NCBI GenBank assembly: GCA_964304625.1 | Contig: OZ199839.1 | Span: forward strand, 4,464,001 to 4,528,000 | Length of the DNA: 64,000 bases | Reading direction: 5' to 3' | From: Kudoa neothunni | Taxonomy: Eukaryota; Cnidaria | Part shown: positions 1-11,370 of the stretch, piece after piece | How positions within the stretch are numbered: position 1 is the stretch's first letter | Layout: each line of letters begins with the position of its first letter | Position numbers and translations under genes: made by a program | The notes under the pieces: model-generated | What the model was told of the DNA's origin: nothing | What the model saw: the letters and a program-made list of their open reading frames with translations, nothing else | The model's database searches: none

Positions 1-87
1 TTTGGGAGCGAGAAGTTCATTTCTGATTGCACGTCGCCGAAATAATACGAAGTCATGCGAACTTTTCCACTGAACCGTACTTTAGCC
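1..87 (-). mobile_element. Right end of a Merlin element (partial copy)
   Basis: This stretch equals 4492-4578, the transposase N-terminal codons and right terminal inverted repeat of the complete Merlin element described at 3515-4578. The remainder lies before the window start. Confidence 0.8.
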
Positions 88-136
88 GAATTCTACATAA
101 TGCATCATAACAAACATCATTAGAATCAAACGAAAA

Positions 137-1755
137 TTAATTATTTCGGTTTTCATTAATAAACACGATAGTGTCGAGTTTTGAATCGCTCAATCTTGTT
201 CTGAGCGGGGTTATGATGTGATTACACAAGGAAAAACATCTTTCGGAATCGATGCTCGTGGGTCTTATGTTAGAAAGGGATTTTCGAACTCTTTCTAAGC
301 GATCCGTCATCACGCCATGACATGTAAAATTGAGGATTTCATCTGAGTCGGTAAGTTTTAAACGCTTGGGCTCGGAAACGTAATTTATCAAATCTTCTAA
401 GTCCAAATTAGACTCTGGGGCTTCACTTTCAATTTGATTAACTGGCTCAAAATGTGACGGTCTTTTGTAGAAAAAGCTTTTGTCACAGATTTTTGAATCA
501 AAACTTAGATTCAAAAAAATGTCCGGCCAAATTAATAACCGACTCAGACAATTTAAGAACAGCTCGATGTATAATTTCAAGGGATGATGTTAGTTCCTTT
601 ATTGTAAATCGTTCATAAAAATATTACATAAGTAATTGCATTGATGAAAATTATTTCGTCCTTGTCTACTGATAATTCCTTTTCCAGAATAGAATAAGTA
701 TGCTCTATTGCCTGGTACATTTGAACAAACTTTATCAACATTTGATATAAGCTGGACCAACGTGTGACACAATCAATGTTTAGAGATAAATATTGTATTC
801 CTTTTTCCTCATACGACTTCCTTAATGTGTCGGTAGCCAATCCAGATCTTAAAAAAATTGATAATTGACCTGACCCGAGAAACAACATAAAAAAAGTTGG
901 GCATAAGAACAAACTCCTGCTCATCAAATTCTAATTCATCAGATTCCAGCTCTTCCGTTATCATTCCTGTATTTTCTATCTGAAAACTATAGGTTTCTTT
1001 GTACATTGTGTCTTTAACAGCTATAAGTTATGTTATTCTAGGATTGTCACTTGACAACACGATTACCCAAATTTAGGCCGTGAAGCATGCACTTTATCTG
1101 CTGAAACCCCAACTCATACGTACATTTTGCCATATTCGAAGCTCCATCAGTGCACATAAATAATGAATTGACTCCATATTTGCAGAGTTGTTTATTTATT
1201 AATGAAGCCAATTCTACACCTGTGCATCTTTCTGTCACTCTTGTTACATCAAGAGAGATTTTTTCCCCCTTGAAATAAGCTTGGATATTAAGGAAACGTT
1301 TCTTTGACCTTGATGTCCACTCGTCACAACAGAGTGCAGGTCTTGAGTTTTCCACAATGATTAATGAATTAAAAATTGCGCCATAGGACACTGGAACTTC
1401 TGTTTCATGCGCCTTTTTGAGCAGTTTTCTTAAAGTTATACTGCTGGCAATTTTCCAAATTGGAATATTGTCGACAGCAATCAGTCTCGCGACATCTGAG
1501 TCAAGATTTGACTCCCAGAGACCTTTGTTGACAAAATTGTTAATTATAGGTTGCGTTTGAACGATTCCAATTTTTATTTAAAAATATTAATGATGTTGAG
1601 TAACTTTGATTTCGAATCAATCCCATGCGTCTTGGCATGTGAATGAAATGTGCTCGTTGAGCCTTTTTTGCAAACAAGTACAGCATTGCACTTATTGCAT
1701 TTTGCCTTCTCATCGGCTAGTTTAACAAAAAAATTCCAAATAGCGCTTACCATTT
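137..1755 (-). pseudogene. hAT transposase remnant, copy 1
   Basis: Read right to left, pieces in several frames match a hAT transposase in order. First comes a BED-type zinc finger (CNKC then a HSHAKTH motif) near 1650-1755. Next is the RNase H-like part with DEWTSRSKKRFLNIQAYF and DGASNM then CMLHGLNL at 1047-1391. Last is the dimerisation tail with SIDSERCFSLCNHI and RTRLSD at 137-580. Stops and frame changes separate the pieces, so no functional transposase is encoded. Neither end carries terminal repeats I can define. It is identical to the copy at 4628-6246. Confidence 0.85.
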
Positions 1756-2478
1756 TGGACCAATTTTATCACCGTTAAAACACGTGCAATTCCACGAAAA
1801 TCTTATACTCATTTAATACATTAAAAGGTTTTCTTTGTTTAGAATATGATAAACACTTAACAAAAATTTTAAAATCGGTTTCGATTTTTACAAAAACTGA
1901 ACCGAAACCGAAACCGACGGTTAAAAACCAAACCGATCTTAAACCTTAAGACCAATCAAATCAAAACATTTTTAAAAGATACTATGAAAATTTTATTTAC
2001 AATGTAGACGAAACTGCCCTATTCTACTGATAGCAACAAGAAGAGTATCTCATAGATCGTTGAAAAATATTTTGTGCTGTTAATATGTTTCTCGAGTTTT
2101 AATTATCGTTTAAAAATTAATATATAGTTAAGTTGCCTTTATAAACGCAATTTAATCATTATTAAATGCCAATTTTTTCTGAAATAATGGCGTGCGCAAG
2201 TGCGTGAAATTGAACGTGATCGGTTTGACGCGCTTCGTTTCTTGGTCCTGAGGGGATTACGTGAAATTGGTTTCTTACTGTAACACGTTAAATCATCGAC
2301 GGATATCTGCGTGCGCAACGGCACCGGCAAAGTTTCGCCATGCTGTTTATCAATAATCAAATACATTGTTTAATAAGAGGGGTAAAAGGTGATTGTTACG
2401 TTACAAAAAGTGAGAACGGATTGGACATACAATTCAAAATTATATATAATCAAAAATTGAACAAAAATAAACAATGTA

Positions 2479-3175
2479 TAGTCGTGCCTCGATACTGCGT
2501 AATTTAACAAAAATTAGCATTATACATTTTAATTAGCAAAATTAAACAATTAAATCATATTCGATGTGCTTAATTGGATTATTATCAAAGGAAATTATTA
2601 TTTTGAATAAGCGGATATATAACAAAATAGGAAAGACCTCGTGTCTCGCTATTGCGTAACTCATTTTCCACATTTTAATCCCTTTAATCCATTGGTTGCA
2701 GTATCGTAAACATGGTAAGGTATCAAAGAATTATAGAAGATAAATTAAAATAATTGATTACTATAATTCTCTTAAGTCTATAACTGGTGCCGAAGCTATG
2801 ACTGTAAAACATTTCGGTTTACCAAGTGATTCTAACTTAAATATTTTTCGGTAATTTAAAATAGGCCATTCCACTCTAGATAGAATCTTGTCAAAACATG
2901 ATGAAATTACAAATTCAAGTATTATAGTATCTAGAAAAAGATTTAAACCCGAAAAATATGAAGATCTTGAAAATAACCTTTACAACTGGATAGTTTCAAT
3001 GCGAGATTAAAATAAACTATTATCTGGGTTAATAATTATCGAAAAAGCTTCTATTGTTGCCAAAGATATTGGAATCAACAATTTTAATGGAAATAGGGGA
3101 TGATTTAATAATTTCAGGGAGCGATATGAGCTGAAAAGTTCTCAATTACACGGAGAAGCTGGAAGTGCCGACTTT
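2479..3175 (+). mobile_element. Pogo/Tigger element, left half cut by the gap
   Basis: Identical to 6970-7666. It has the left terminal repeat with the CTCGATACTGCG core and the start of a broken CENP-B-like transposase reading frame, then stops at the N gap. Confidence 0.75.
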
Positions 3176-3375
3176 NNNNNNNNNNNNNNNNNNNNNNNNN
3201 NNNNNNNNNNNNNNNNNNNNNNNNNNNNNNNNNNNNNNNNNNNNNNNNNNNNNNNNNNNNNNNNNNNNNNNNNNNNNNNNNNNNNNNNNNNNNNNNNNNN
3301 NNNNNNNNNNNNNNNNNNNNNNNNNNNNNNNNNNNNNNNNNNNNNNNNNNNNNNNNNNNNNNNNNNNNNNNNNNN
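3176..3375. other. Assembly gap of exactly 200 N
   Basis: A run of 200 N, a round number typical of a placeholder gap whose true size is unknown. It interrupts the first pogo copy. The sequence after the gap (3376 onward) does not continue the pogo element as copy two does at 7667, so the two sides are probably not adjacent in the genome. Confidence 0.95.
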
Positions 3376-3505
3376 TCTTGCAAAAGTGTTTCTATGGCGC
3401 TAACCAGGATGAGTGCGAAACAGGATACAGCGGGAGACTCAATGAATGAGGGAGCCGAGACAACAGATCCTTCCTTTTAAAAGTGGTTATAGCCTATTAA
3501 TGTTA
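3376..3505. other. Short unexplained segment between gap and Merlin
   Basis: About 130 bp following the gap. It is richer in G and C than its surroundings and shows no recognisable coding or repeat content. It does not match the sequence that follows the equivalent point in the second block. Confidence 0.5.
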
Positions 3506-3514
3506 GAATTCTAC

Positions 3515-4578
3515 GGCTAAAGCACGGTCCAGTTGAAAAATTCGCGCAACTTCGTATTATTTCGGCAAAAGACATTATTAAACAATCAAATAAACATGTT
3601 TTTAGTGTAAGTAAATCCTGTTTATTGTTTCAGTGTAAGAAGAAAAACGATTCTCTTAAAATTTCTTCTTAAATTGATACGAGGCGAGGTATGAACCAAT
3701 CGATTCTGATGTTTTATTGGTTATGTATCTAAATTTCCTTTTAATAGCGCCCCAGATGGCCTCTATCTTATTTGTATGGACATCGTCAGCTATTTTAAAT
3801 TGTTTACTATGGTTCACTGACTCATGCTTATATCCCAGAGATTCAAGGCTGTTATATCCGCGCCATTTGTCGGTCCAAATTATAGACCCGCGAGTTACAT
3901 GAGAGGCAATAATATCCTCAAGAGTTGACTGACTGATTTCTAACTTCAGTCAAAACTTGAAATACGTTATTATTCTCGTCTACCCCGCCGACTATCCAGA
4001 CATTTTGGTTAACGAGAACCCTCCCCCTGTGGTATTTTCGTTTGCATATATTGGATTCATCGATCTGTACAACAACATCGACTCCACCAATTCGCACTCT
4101 ATAGAGATTGAAATACTCAATATATATTTCTCTAATATAATTCCTCCAATTGACGATAGCCTCCCTTGATCCAATTTTTAACTGTTTTAGCAATGTCTCG
4201 TATGACATTTGAATGTTGAAGACATCCAAACACATTAAAGAGAATATTTTCCATAACGACAACTTTGAACCTTCGAAAAATGTTCCTTTACGGATTGATA
4301 TTCTTTTTTTACATGCATAGCATCTAAAATTATATCCATCGAGAACATTTTCCTTAACGAGCCCAATTTCTGAATGGCACTTATCGCATACTCTCACTTT
4401 AGGAATTAATCCTATATTTTGTAAAAGTGCAATAAATTTTTCAATGTCATTTTTAAACAAAAATAGATCTTCTAAAAGAATAGAATCAACGTTTGGGAGC
4501 GAGAAGTTCATTTCTGATTGCACGTCGCCGAAATAATACGAAGTCATGCGAACTTTTCCACTGAACCGTACTTTAGCC
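3515..4578 (-). mobile_element. Near-complete Merlin (IS1595/ISXO2-like) transposon
   Basis: The 1,064-bp element starts GGCTAAAG and ends CTTTAGCC. Its terminal inverted repeats run for roughly 50 bp with a few mismatches, for example the inner tract ACTTCGTATTATTTCGG on both sides. It is flanked by a perfect 9-bp target duplication GAATTCTAC at 3506-3514 and 4579-4587. Merlin elements are known to make 8-9-bp duplications, so ends, target site and transposase agree. The transposase is antisense to the window. Confidence 0.92.
3656..4547 (-). pseudogene. Merlin transposase with one frameshift
   Basis: DDE transposase of the IS1595-like (ISXO2) family. The N-terminal part carries two CxxC pairs (CDKC, CYAC) forming the usual zinc ribbon. 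The first catalytic Asp lies in VVVQIDES, the second in IIWTDKWRGY and the Glu in HTNKIEAIWGAIKR. The frame is open from 4547 to 3918. It then shifts near 3925, where AGTC occurs twice in a row (CAGTCAGTC); the rest reads open in another frame to a stop at 3656. The single lesion looks like a 4-bp duplication, so the copy is young but probably inactive. Confidence 0.88.
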
Positions 4579-7500
4579 GAATTCTACATAATGCATCATA
4601 ACAAACATCATTAGAATCAAACGAAAATTAATTATTTCGGTTTTCATTAATAAACACGATAGTGTCGAGTTTTGAATCGCTCAATCTTGTTCTGAGCGGG
4701 GTTATGATGTGATTACACAAGGAAAAACATCTTTCGGAATCGATGCTCGTGGGTCTTATGTTAGAAAGGGATTTTCGAACTCTTTCTAAGCGATCCGTCA
4801 TCACGCCATGACATGTAAAATTGAGGATTTCATCTGAGTCGGTAAGTTTTAAACGCTTGGGCTCGGAAACGTAATTTATCAAATCTTCTAAGTCCAAATT
4901 AGACTCTGGGGCTTCACTTTCAATTTGATTAACTGGCTCAAAATGTGACGGTCTTTTGTAGAAAAAGCTTTTGTCACAGATTTTTGAATCAAAACTTAGA
5001 TTCAAAAAAATGTCCGGCCAAATTAATAACCGACTCAGACAATTTAAGAACAGCTCGATGTATAATTTCAAGGGATGATGTTAGTTCCTTTATTGTAAAT
5101 CGTTCATAAAAATATTACATAAGTAATTGCATTGATGAAAATTATTTCGTCCTTGTCTACTGATAATTCCTTTTCCAGAATAGAATAAGTATGCTCTATT
5201 GCCTGGTACATTTGAACAAACTTTATCAACATTTGATATAAGCTGGACCAACGTGTGACACAATCAATGTTTAGAGATAAATATTGTATTCCTTTTTCCT
5301 CATACGACTTCCTTAATGTGTCGGTAGCCAATCCAGATCTTAAAAAAATTGATAATTGACCTGACCCGAGAAACAACATAAAAAAAGTTGGGCATAAGAA
5401 CAAACTCCTGCTCATCAAATTCTAATTCATCAGATTCCAGCTCTTCCGTTATCATTCCTGTATTTTCTATCTGAAAACTATAGGTTTCTTTGTACATTGT
5501 GTCTTTAACAGCTATAAGTTATGTTATTCTAGGATTGTCACTTGACAACACGATTACCCAAATTTAGGCCGTGAAGCATGCACTTTATCTGCTGAAACCC
5601 CAACTCATACGTACATTTTGCCATATTCGAAGCTCCATCAGTGCACATAAATAATGAATTGACTCCATATTTGCAGAGTTGTTTATTTATTAATGAAGCC
5701 AATTCTACACCTGTGCATCTTTCTGTCACTCTTGTTACATCAAGAGAGATTTTTTCCCCCTTGAAATAAGCTTGGATATTAAGGAAACGTTTCTTTGACC
5801 TTGATGTCCACTCGTCACAACAGAGTGCAGGTCTTGAGTTTTCCACAATGATTAATGAATTAAAAATTGCGCCATAGGACACTGGAACTTCTGTTTCATG
5901 CGCCTTTTTGAGCAGTTTTCTTAAAGTTATACTGCTGGCAATTTTCCAAATTGGAATATTGTCGACAGCAATCAGTCTCGCGACATCTGAGTCAAGATTT
6001 GACTCCCAGAGACCTTTGTTGACAAAATTGTTAATTATAGGTTGCGTTTGAACGATTCCAATTTTTATTTAAAAATATTAATGATGTTGAGTAACTTTGA
6101 TTTCGAATCAATCCCATGCGTCTTGGCATGTGAATGAAATGTGCTCGTTGAGCCTTTTTTGCAAACAAGTACAGCATTGCACTTATTGCATTTTGCCTTC
6201 TCATCGGCTAGTTTAACAAAAAAATTCCAAATAGCGCTTACCATTTTGGACCAATTTTATCACCGTTAAAACACGTGCAATTCCACGAAAATCTTATACT
6301 CATTTAATACATTAAAAGGTTTTCTTTGTTTAGAATATGATAAACACTTAACAAAAATTTTAAAATCGGTTTCGATTTTTACAAAAACTGAACCGAAACC
6401 GAAACCGACGGTTAAAAACCAAACCGATCTTAAACCTTAAGACCAATCAAATCAAAACATTTTTAAAAGATACTATGAAAATTTTATTTACAATGTAGAC
6501 GAAACTGCCCTATTCTACTGATAGCAACAAGAAGAGTATCTCATAGATCGTTGAAAAATATTTTGTGCTGTTAATATGTTTCTCGAGTTTTAATTATCGT
6601 TTAAAAATTAATATATAGTTAAGTTGCCTTTATAAACGCAATTTAATCATTATTAAATGCCAATTTTTTCTGAAATAATGGCGTGCGCAAGTGCGTGAAA
6701 TTGAACGTGATCGGTTTGACGCGCTTCGTTTCTTGGTCCTGAGGGGATTACGTGAAATTGGTTTCTTACTGTAACACGTTAAATCATCGACGGATATCTG
6801 CGTGCGCAACGGCACCGGCAAAGTTTCGCCATGCTGTTTATCAATAATCAAATACATTGTTTAATAAGAGGGGTAAAAGGTGATTGTTACGTTACAAAAA
6901 GTGAGAACGGATTGGACATACAATTCAAAATTATATATAATCAAAAATTGAACAAAAATAAACAATGTATAGTCGTGCCTCGATACTGCGTAATTTAACA
7001 AAAATTAGCATTATACATTTTAATTAGCAAAATTAAACAATTAAATCATATTCGATGTGCTTAATTGGATTATTATCAAAGGAAATTATTATTTTGAATA
7101 AGCGGATATATAACAAAATAGGAAAGACCTCGTGTCTCGCTATTGCGTAACTCATTTTCCACATTTTAATCCCTTTAATCCATTGGTTGCAGTATCGTAA
7201 ACATGGTAAGGTATCAAAGAATTATAGAAGATAAATTAAAATAATTGATTACTATAATTCTCTTAAGTCTATAACTGGTGCCGAAGCTATGACTGTAAAA
7301 CATTTCGGTTTACCAAGTGATTCTAACTTAAATATTTTTCGGTAATTTAAAATAGGCCATTCCACTCTAGATAGAATCTTGTCAAAACATGATGAAATTA
7401 CAAATTCAAGTATTATAGTATCTAGAAAAAGATTTAAACCCGAAAAATATGAAGATCTTGAAAATAACCTTTACAACTGGATAGTTTCAATGCGAGATTA

Positions 7501-7666
7501 AAATAAACTATTATCTGGGTTAATAATTATCGAAAAAGCTTCTATTGTTGCCAAAGATATTGGAATCAACAATTTTAATGGAAATAGGGGATGATTTAAT
7601 AATTTCAGGGAGCGATATGAGCTGAAAAGTTCTCAATTACACGGAGAAGCTGGAAGTGCCGACTTT
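4492..7666. repeat. Second copy of the 3,175-bp duplicated block
   Basis: Same content and order as 1-3175, but here the sequence continues uninterrupted on both sides: into a complete Merlin element on the left and the rest of a pogo element on the right. This copy is therefore the one to use for annotating the elements. Confidence 0.9.
4628..6246 (-). pseudogene. hAT transposase remnant, copy 2
   Basis: Identical to the remnant at 137-1755, with the same three parts in the same frames: BED finger near 6140-6246, catalytic-region piece at 5538-5882 and C-terminal dimerisation piece at 4628-5071. The dimerisation tail motif (SERCFSL followed about 15 residues later by NRL-like TRL) is diagnostic of hAT elements. 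Frame breaks show it is dead. The Merlin element's right end lies just beyond its C-terminal end, at 4578. Confidence 0.85.
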
Positions 7667-8409
7667 AAATGTATTTATGAATGGATGGGCAAGTCGTCCG
7701 AGATTTTTTCAAGATACATTCCAGAAAACATCGAGCTTCTATTTCTGCCGAAAAACTCTACCAGTGTGTTGCAACTAATGGATCTGGGAATAATTCATAG
7801 TTTAAAATCAAATTATAGACAACTACTATGCAAAGATATTATAATTGAAAAGGATGATCCAGATAGATTTAAATATGCTGTGCTCGATTGTTTAAATACT
7901 CTAAAATTGGCTTGGGGAATGGTTAAGGTATCCAACTATTGGTAATTGTTTTAATAAGTCGCCGGTTTTCAAAAGTATATTATCGATTATTTCTTTTATT
8001 TCTATTGAATAATTAAGATGAGAAAATTTTAATGGAATGTGAGGATGAAATAACATTAGAAGGTAACATAACAGAAGAATTTTAATAATTATATTTATAG
8101 ATAACAATGTTGATGATATCATTTTGTCGGAAGAAAATGAAATCTTACATCTAGATGAGGATGAGCAGTGTAAAGTCATTGTGTGTAGTGAAGATCCTGA
8201 TTTATGGACAAAAAGATGAATTCGTCGCAACATCTCAATTAATACATTAAGGAAAACGTTTATCATCGATAATCCTAAACCTTGTTTTCTCTGCCTCCAG
8301 TTATGGATGCTGTACATGAAATTATTAATAACAGAACAAAAACCCATAAAATTGATGAGTTCTTTTGTAAGAAACGCTAAAATTGTTACGCAATATCGAG
8401 ACGTTACAG
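6970..8409 (+). mobile_element. Pogo/Tigger element, internally deleted
   Basis: The ends share the core CTCGATAYTGCGTAA. The left end begins at 6970 and the right end finishes ACGTTACAG at 8409, each flanked by a TA (6968-6969 and 8410-8411), the Tc1/mariner target duplication. Inside, broken frames carry a CENP-B-type DNA-binding region (HGEAGSADF near 7640-7670) followed directly by the end of the DDE domain (FLPKNSTSVLQLMDLGIIHS at 7730-7800). The middle of the catalytic domain is missing and several stops are present. It belongs to the same subfamily as the copies at 23871 and 25477. Confidence 0.85.
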
Positions 8410-8856
8410 TAATTTTAATATTAATTGAAATTTACATTTCTGATTTTATTTGGTATAAATAACTTTCTTAAAATACTAGTCTTGAAAAATTAATCAATAC
8501 AACAAATTTTCGGATGAAAACTATATGTAGTTAAGTATAAAATTTTATGATGAAATTTTTATAATAAAATGATTATAACTTCTTCTTTAATTCAAATAAA
8601 TCTACCAAATAAATATATAAACTAAAATATCATTACTTGATTTTATTGGTATTTTAGAAAATTCATAATCGGCATTCAAAAAATAATAGAGAAGATAATT
8701 TATAATAAGAAGAGTAAAGTTTATTTAAGTGGTTCAACATAATAAATTTTGAGCAAAATATTACTAAAAATATGTGTAAGACGTATGTTTAATTTAAGAG
8801 TTAGCGAGTGTGGCGCATCCACATAAATAGAGTAGCGCCTAATCTCAAGTGCGCTA

Positions 8857-8932
8857 TGGCCCATAGTCTAAGTGGTAAGGCCCCGCCACTTTTAGCTCGA
8901 GGATCACGGGTTCGATCGTCATCCGCTACAGC
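8857..8932 (+). tRNA. tRNA-like sequence, probably a pseudo-tRNA or SINE head
   Basis: A box A-like tract (ATAGTCTAAGTGGTAAGGC, with a pairable D arm) is followed at normal distance by a box B-like tract (GGGTTCGATCGTC). The T stem and anticodon stem do not pair well and I cannot assign an anticodon or a clean acceptor stem. It is more likely a decayed tRNA or a tRNA-derived SINE promoter than a working tRNA. Confidence 0.3.
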
Positions 8933-11244
8933 GAGTAAGAGAGAAAGTGTTTTCGATTGGTTTTTAGAAATTTAACGAAGATTTCACATTTGCCGACGAT
9001 GTTGTATTATGGATTTTGTAACAGAATTAGAAGTTATAATAATTAGTTGAATCGTCTCTCTTGGTAAAAATTTATTTTATTATTAACCAAGGAGAAAGAA
9101 CCGGTGGAAAAACTTGTATTTTAAATGCCACATCTTATCTTATGACCCATTTTTTACATGTTCGTTCCTTTGGAATCAGACCTATATCTTGTAAAAAGAT
9201 AACAAATTTCTCATGGTTATTGTATGGTACAAAGTATCTATTAAACGTAAAGAACCAATATCTAAATTCGAGTGACTCATTTCCTATCGCATCATGAACG
9301 AATTAATACGAGAAGCCTCGCTCGCTCCTAAATCCCACATTAATCCAGTCCTGAAGGTGCCAAAATAATAGATCTTGTGTCACAATAAGGAAATCAACAT
9401 CCCTAGATGAAATGGAAAGTATTTTATCGGCAGATAATCATAATCACATTCTGAGTGAAAATGACAAATCAATAATATTTTAGTTATTAGGAATCAAAAC
9501 GTTAATTGAAAATACTACATAAACTACGCATCAGGTATATTCGGCTGCAACCAGTAAAACAAAATTTGGCGAACCTCCAATGTTAAGTAAAGATCAAATA
9601 TGCAAAAATGTTTGCAATATATGAAAAGAATGTCAATCATTATTTTGAGTGCAAGAAATTTATAGAAACTCCAGATGATAACTTTTCGTGAAGAAATTTT
9701 TTTGATACTTGATATTGGAATTGAAATTAATAACAGCATTGTTATTGTTGCAACAGATAGGAACTTAACTCATCCAAAAAATAAAGAGAAATTATTTGTC
9801 GGCGACATATTTAAATACGTCCTAAGCAATCTTTGCAATTATATGCGATTCACGGAAACGTATCGTCCAAAGTTTTTCCTCTTGTATATATTATATAAAA
9901 GCAATGAATTAAAATGATTATTTTGAGGTTCTCAATTTTATTTTTCAAAATCTGAGATGAATATACCAAATCACATAAACATCGATTTTTGAATATCAAC
10001 CTTTGTTGTTTTTATAAAACGAAAACAAAGACAAATATATTTTTGTCTTTTTCACGTCGGCCAAAATATCTGGTTAAATCTATAGCTACAGGAATTGGGA
10101 TTTGTTGCTACATAATTTGTTGAAATAAAATATAAAATATTAGAGGAGAAATCCTGAAATTTACCCGGATGAATTTTGTACCTCTTTTTAATATTTTGAT
10201 AAACTATTTGAAGGGGAAAAAGTGCTCATTTTGAACTTGGAATGCTTACGACTAGGTCTTGAACAACATATCACTCACATCTAATTGTAATGTAGTATTC
10301 AAATGAAATTTTTATGTTGAATTTGACCAAAACCAACCGGCATTATCAGCATTCTTAGTTAACTTGAATCACAAAAATTATGTTGGAAATTGAAAATGAT
10401 GTAGAATGCAATTTGGAAAATTTTCAAAATAATTAATACTTCATTTATCGATGAAAAGTGGGTCGTATAAAATCCGTTTGTCATAATTACAATTCATATT
10501 GCGAACTAGATTAGTTTCAACTCACTGCTAATTATATTCACGGAAGATTAATCCATTAATTATTTTATTATATTTTTATGAATAAATAAACTAACATGTT
10601 TTTGTCCTGCGGATGCACGTTCGAGTTTCCTCTCTGCTATTTGATATTTAATTATAAACATCAAAATTAGTCACAATTGTCTATCTTAATTTTCATAATA
10701 TTAAAATCAAATGGAAGTTCATAATGCACTACTGAATTTAATTTAATTAAAATGAAATCTAAATTTAAATATTCAAATATTAGTTTTCTATGTGATAAAT
10801 TATGGAAACAAATTCACTTTAGTCAACAACACGAAATATAACTAAATTTACACACTTTATAGATTTCTCAAAGTGTAATTGCTATTTTTTGAAAAATACA
10901 AAATCTAATGGACGTTTTAATGTAGTTATAGAGTTTGAGAAATTTGGATAAGGGACGCTACTTACATACGAGACTGATTCATTTGAATAAATATTTGGCG
11001 TCGAAAAGTAAAGAATGCTTCTGATCGTATACACTGCATCTTTATAAAATGGATAGCAGGTTCGTAGGTTATACTGGAAAGGTGAAAATGACATTGATAA
11101 TTTGCGGAAAATTTACAAGTTAGTTAAAGTCTTTACCTAAGAGGGTAGCCACGTAGCATATAATTCGAACGCAGGCATAAAAAATCCATTAAGCTTACAA
11201 GCATATTGCGTAACTGACCGAGGCAAAACTTGACCTTCTCATAA
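8933..11244. other. No recognisable gene
   Basis: AT-rich sequence with short open frames on both strands. None gives a family match I recognise. The frames at 9061-9297 and 9675-9917 have no clear ATG context or domain. On the minus strand at about 10980-11094 an open stretch ends at a good splice donor (TATGTAAGTAG), so an exon of an unseen gene is possible. Confidence 0.4.
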
Positions 11245-11370
11245 TTAATAATTATAATAATAGAAACACATCCCCAATAATATCCAAGTCGAAAGAACGA
11301 TAAATCCTGCCAAGAAAGAAGCTAGATCAGGATTAACAAGTTTAAACTTCAAGCTGGTACCGACTGCCAT
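11245..11370 (-). CDS. Possible small single-pass membrane protein or first exon
   Basis: A 41-codon ATG frame on the minus strand begins MAVGTSLKFKLVNPDLASF and continues as one hydrophobic helix (residues about 18-38, including FLAGFIVLSTWILLG) before a Tyr-rich end. I do not recognise the family. Host introns here are tiny, so it could equally be a first exon; an open stretch with a consensus donor lies about 150 bp further along the same strand (10980-11094). The hydrophobic profile is plausible for a real protein, but length alone is weak support. Confidence 0.25.
   Translation of the reverse strand: MAVGTSLKFKLVNPDLASFLAGFIVLSTWILLGMCFYYYNY

Larger units (their letters stand above)
1..3175. 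repeat. First copy of a 3,175-bp exact-looking duplicated block
   Basis: Position 1 corresponds to 4492 and the match continues at a constant offset of 4,491 to the last base before the N gap. Every protein fragment encoded in it is identical to its partner in the second copy, and the non-coding text I compared is also identical. The block contains the right end of a Merlin element, a hAT fragment and the left half of a pogo element. A very recent tandem duplication or an assembly duplication next to the gap are both possible. I favour the assembly explanation because the first copy ends exactly at the gap. Confidence 0.9.

Noticed and set aside
2139-2366. 75-codon minus-strand frame present in both duplicated blocks (also 6630-6857)
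   Set aside because: Its presence twice only reflects the exact duplication. It is rich in Arg and Ser, with no recognisable domain, and sits between dead transposons.
3114-3449. Open frames running through the N gap on both strands
   Set aside because: They consist almost entirely of unknown residues from the 200-N placeholder.
9061-9917. Two open frames of about 80 codons
   Set aside because: There is no ATG at the first start, no recognisable domain and no convincing splice partners.
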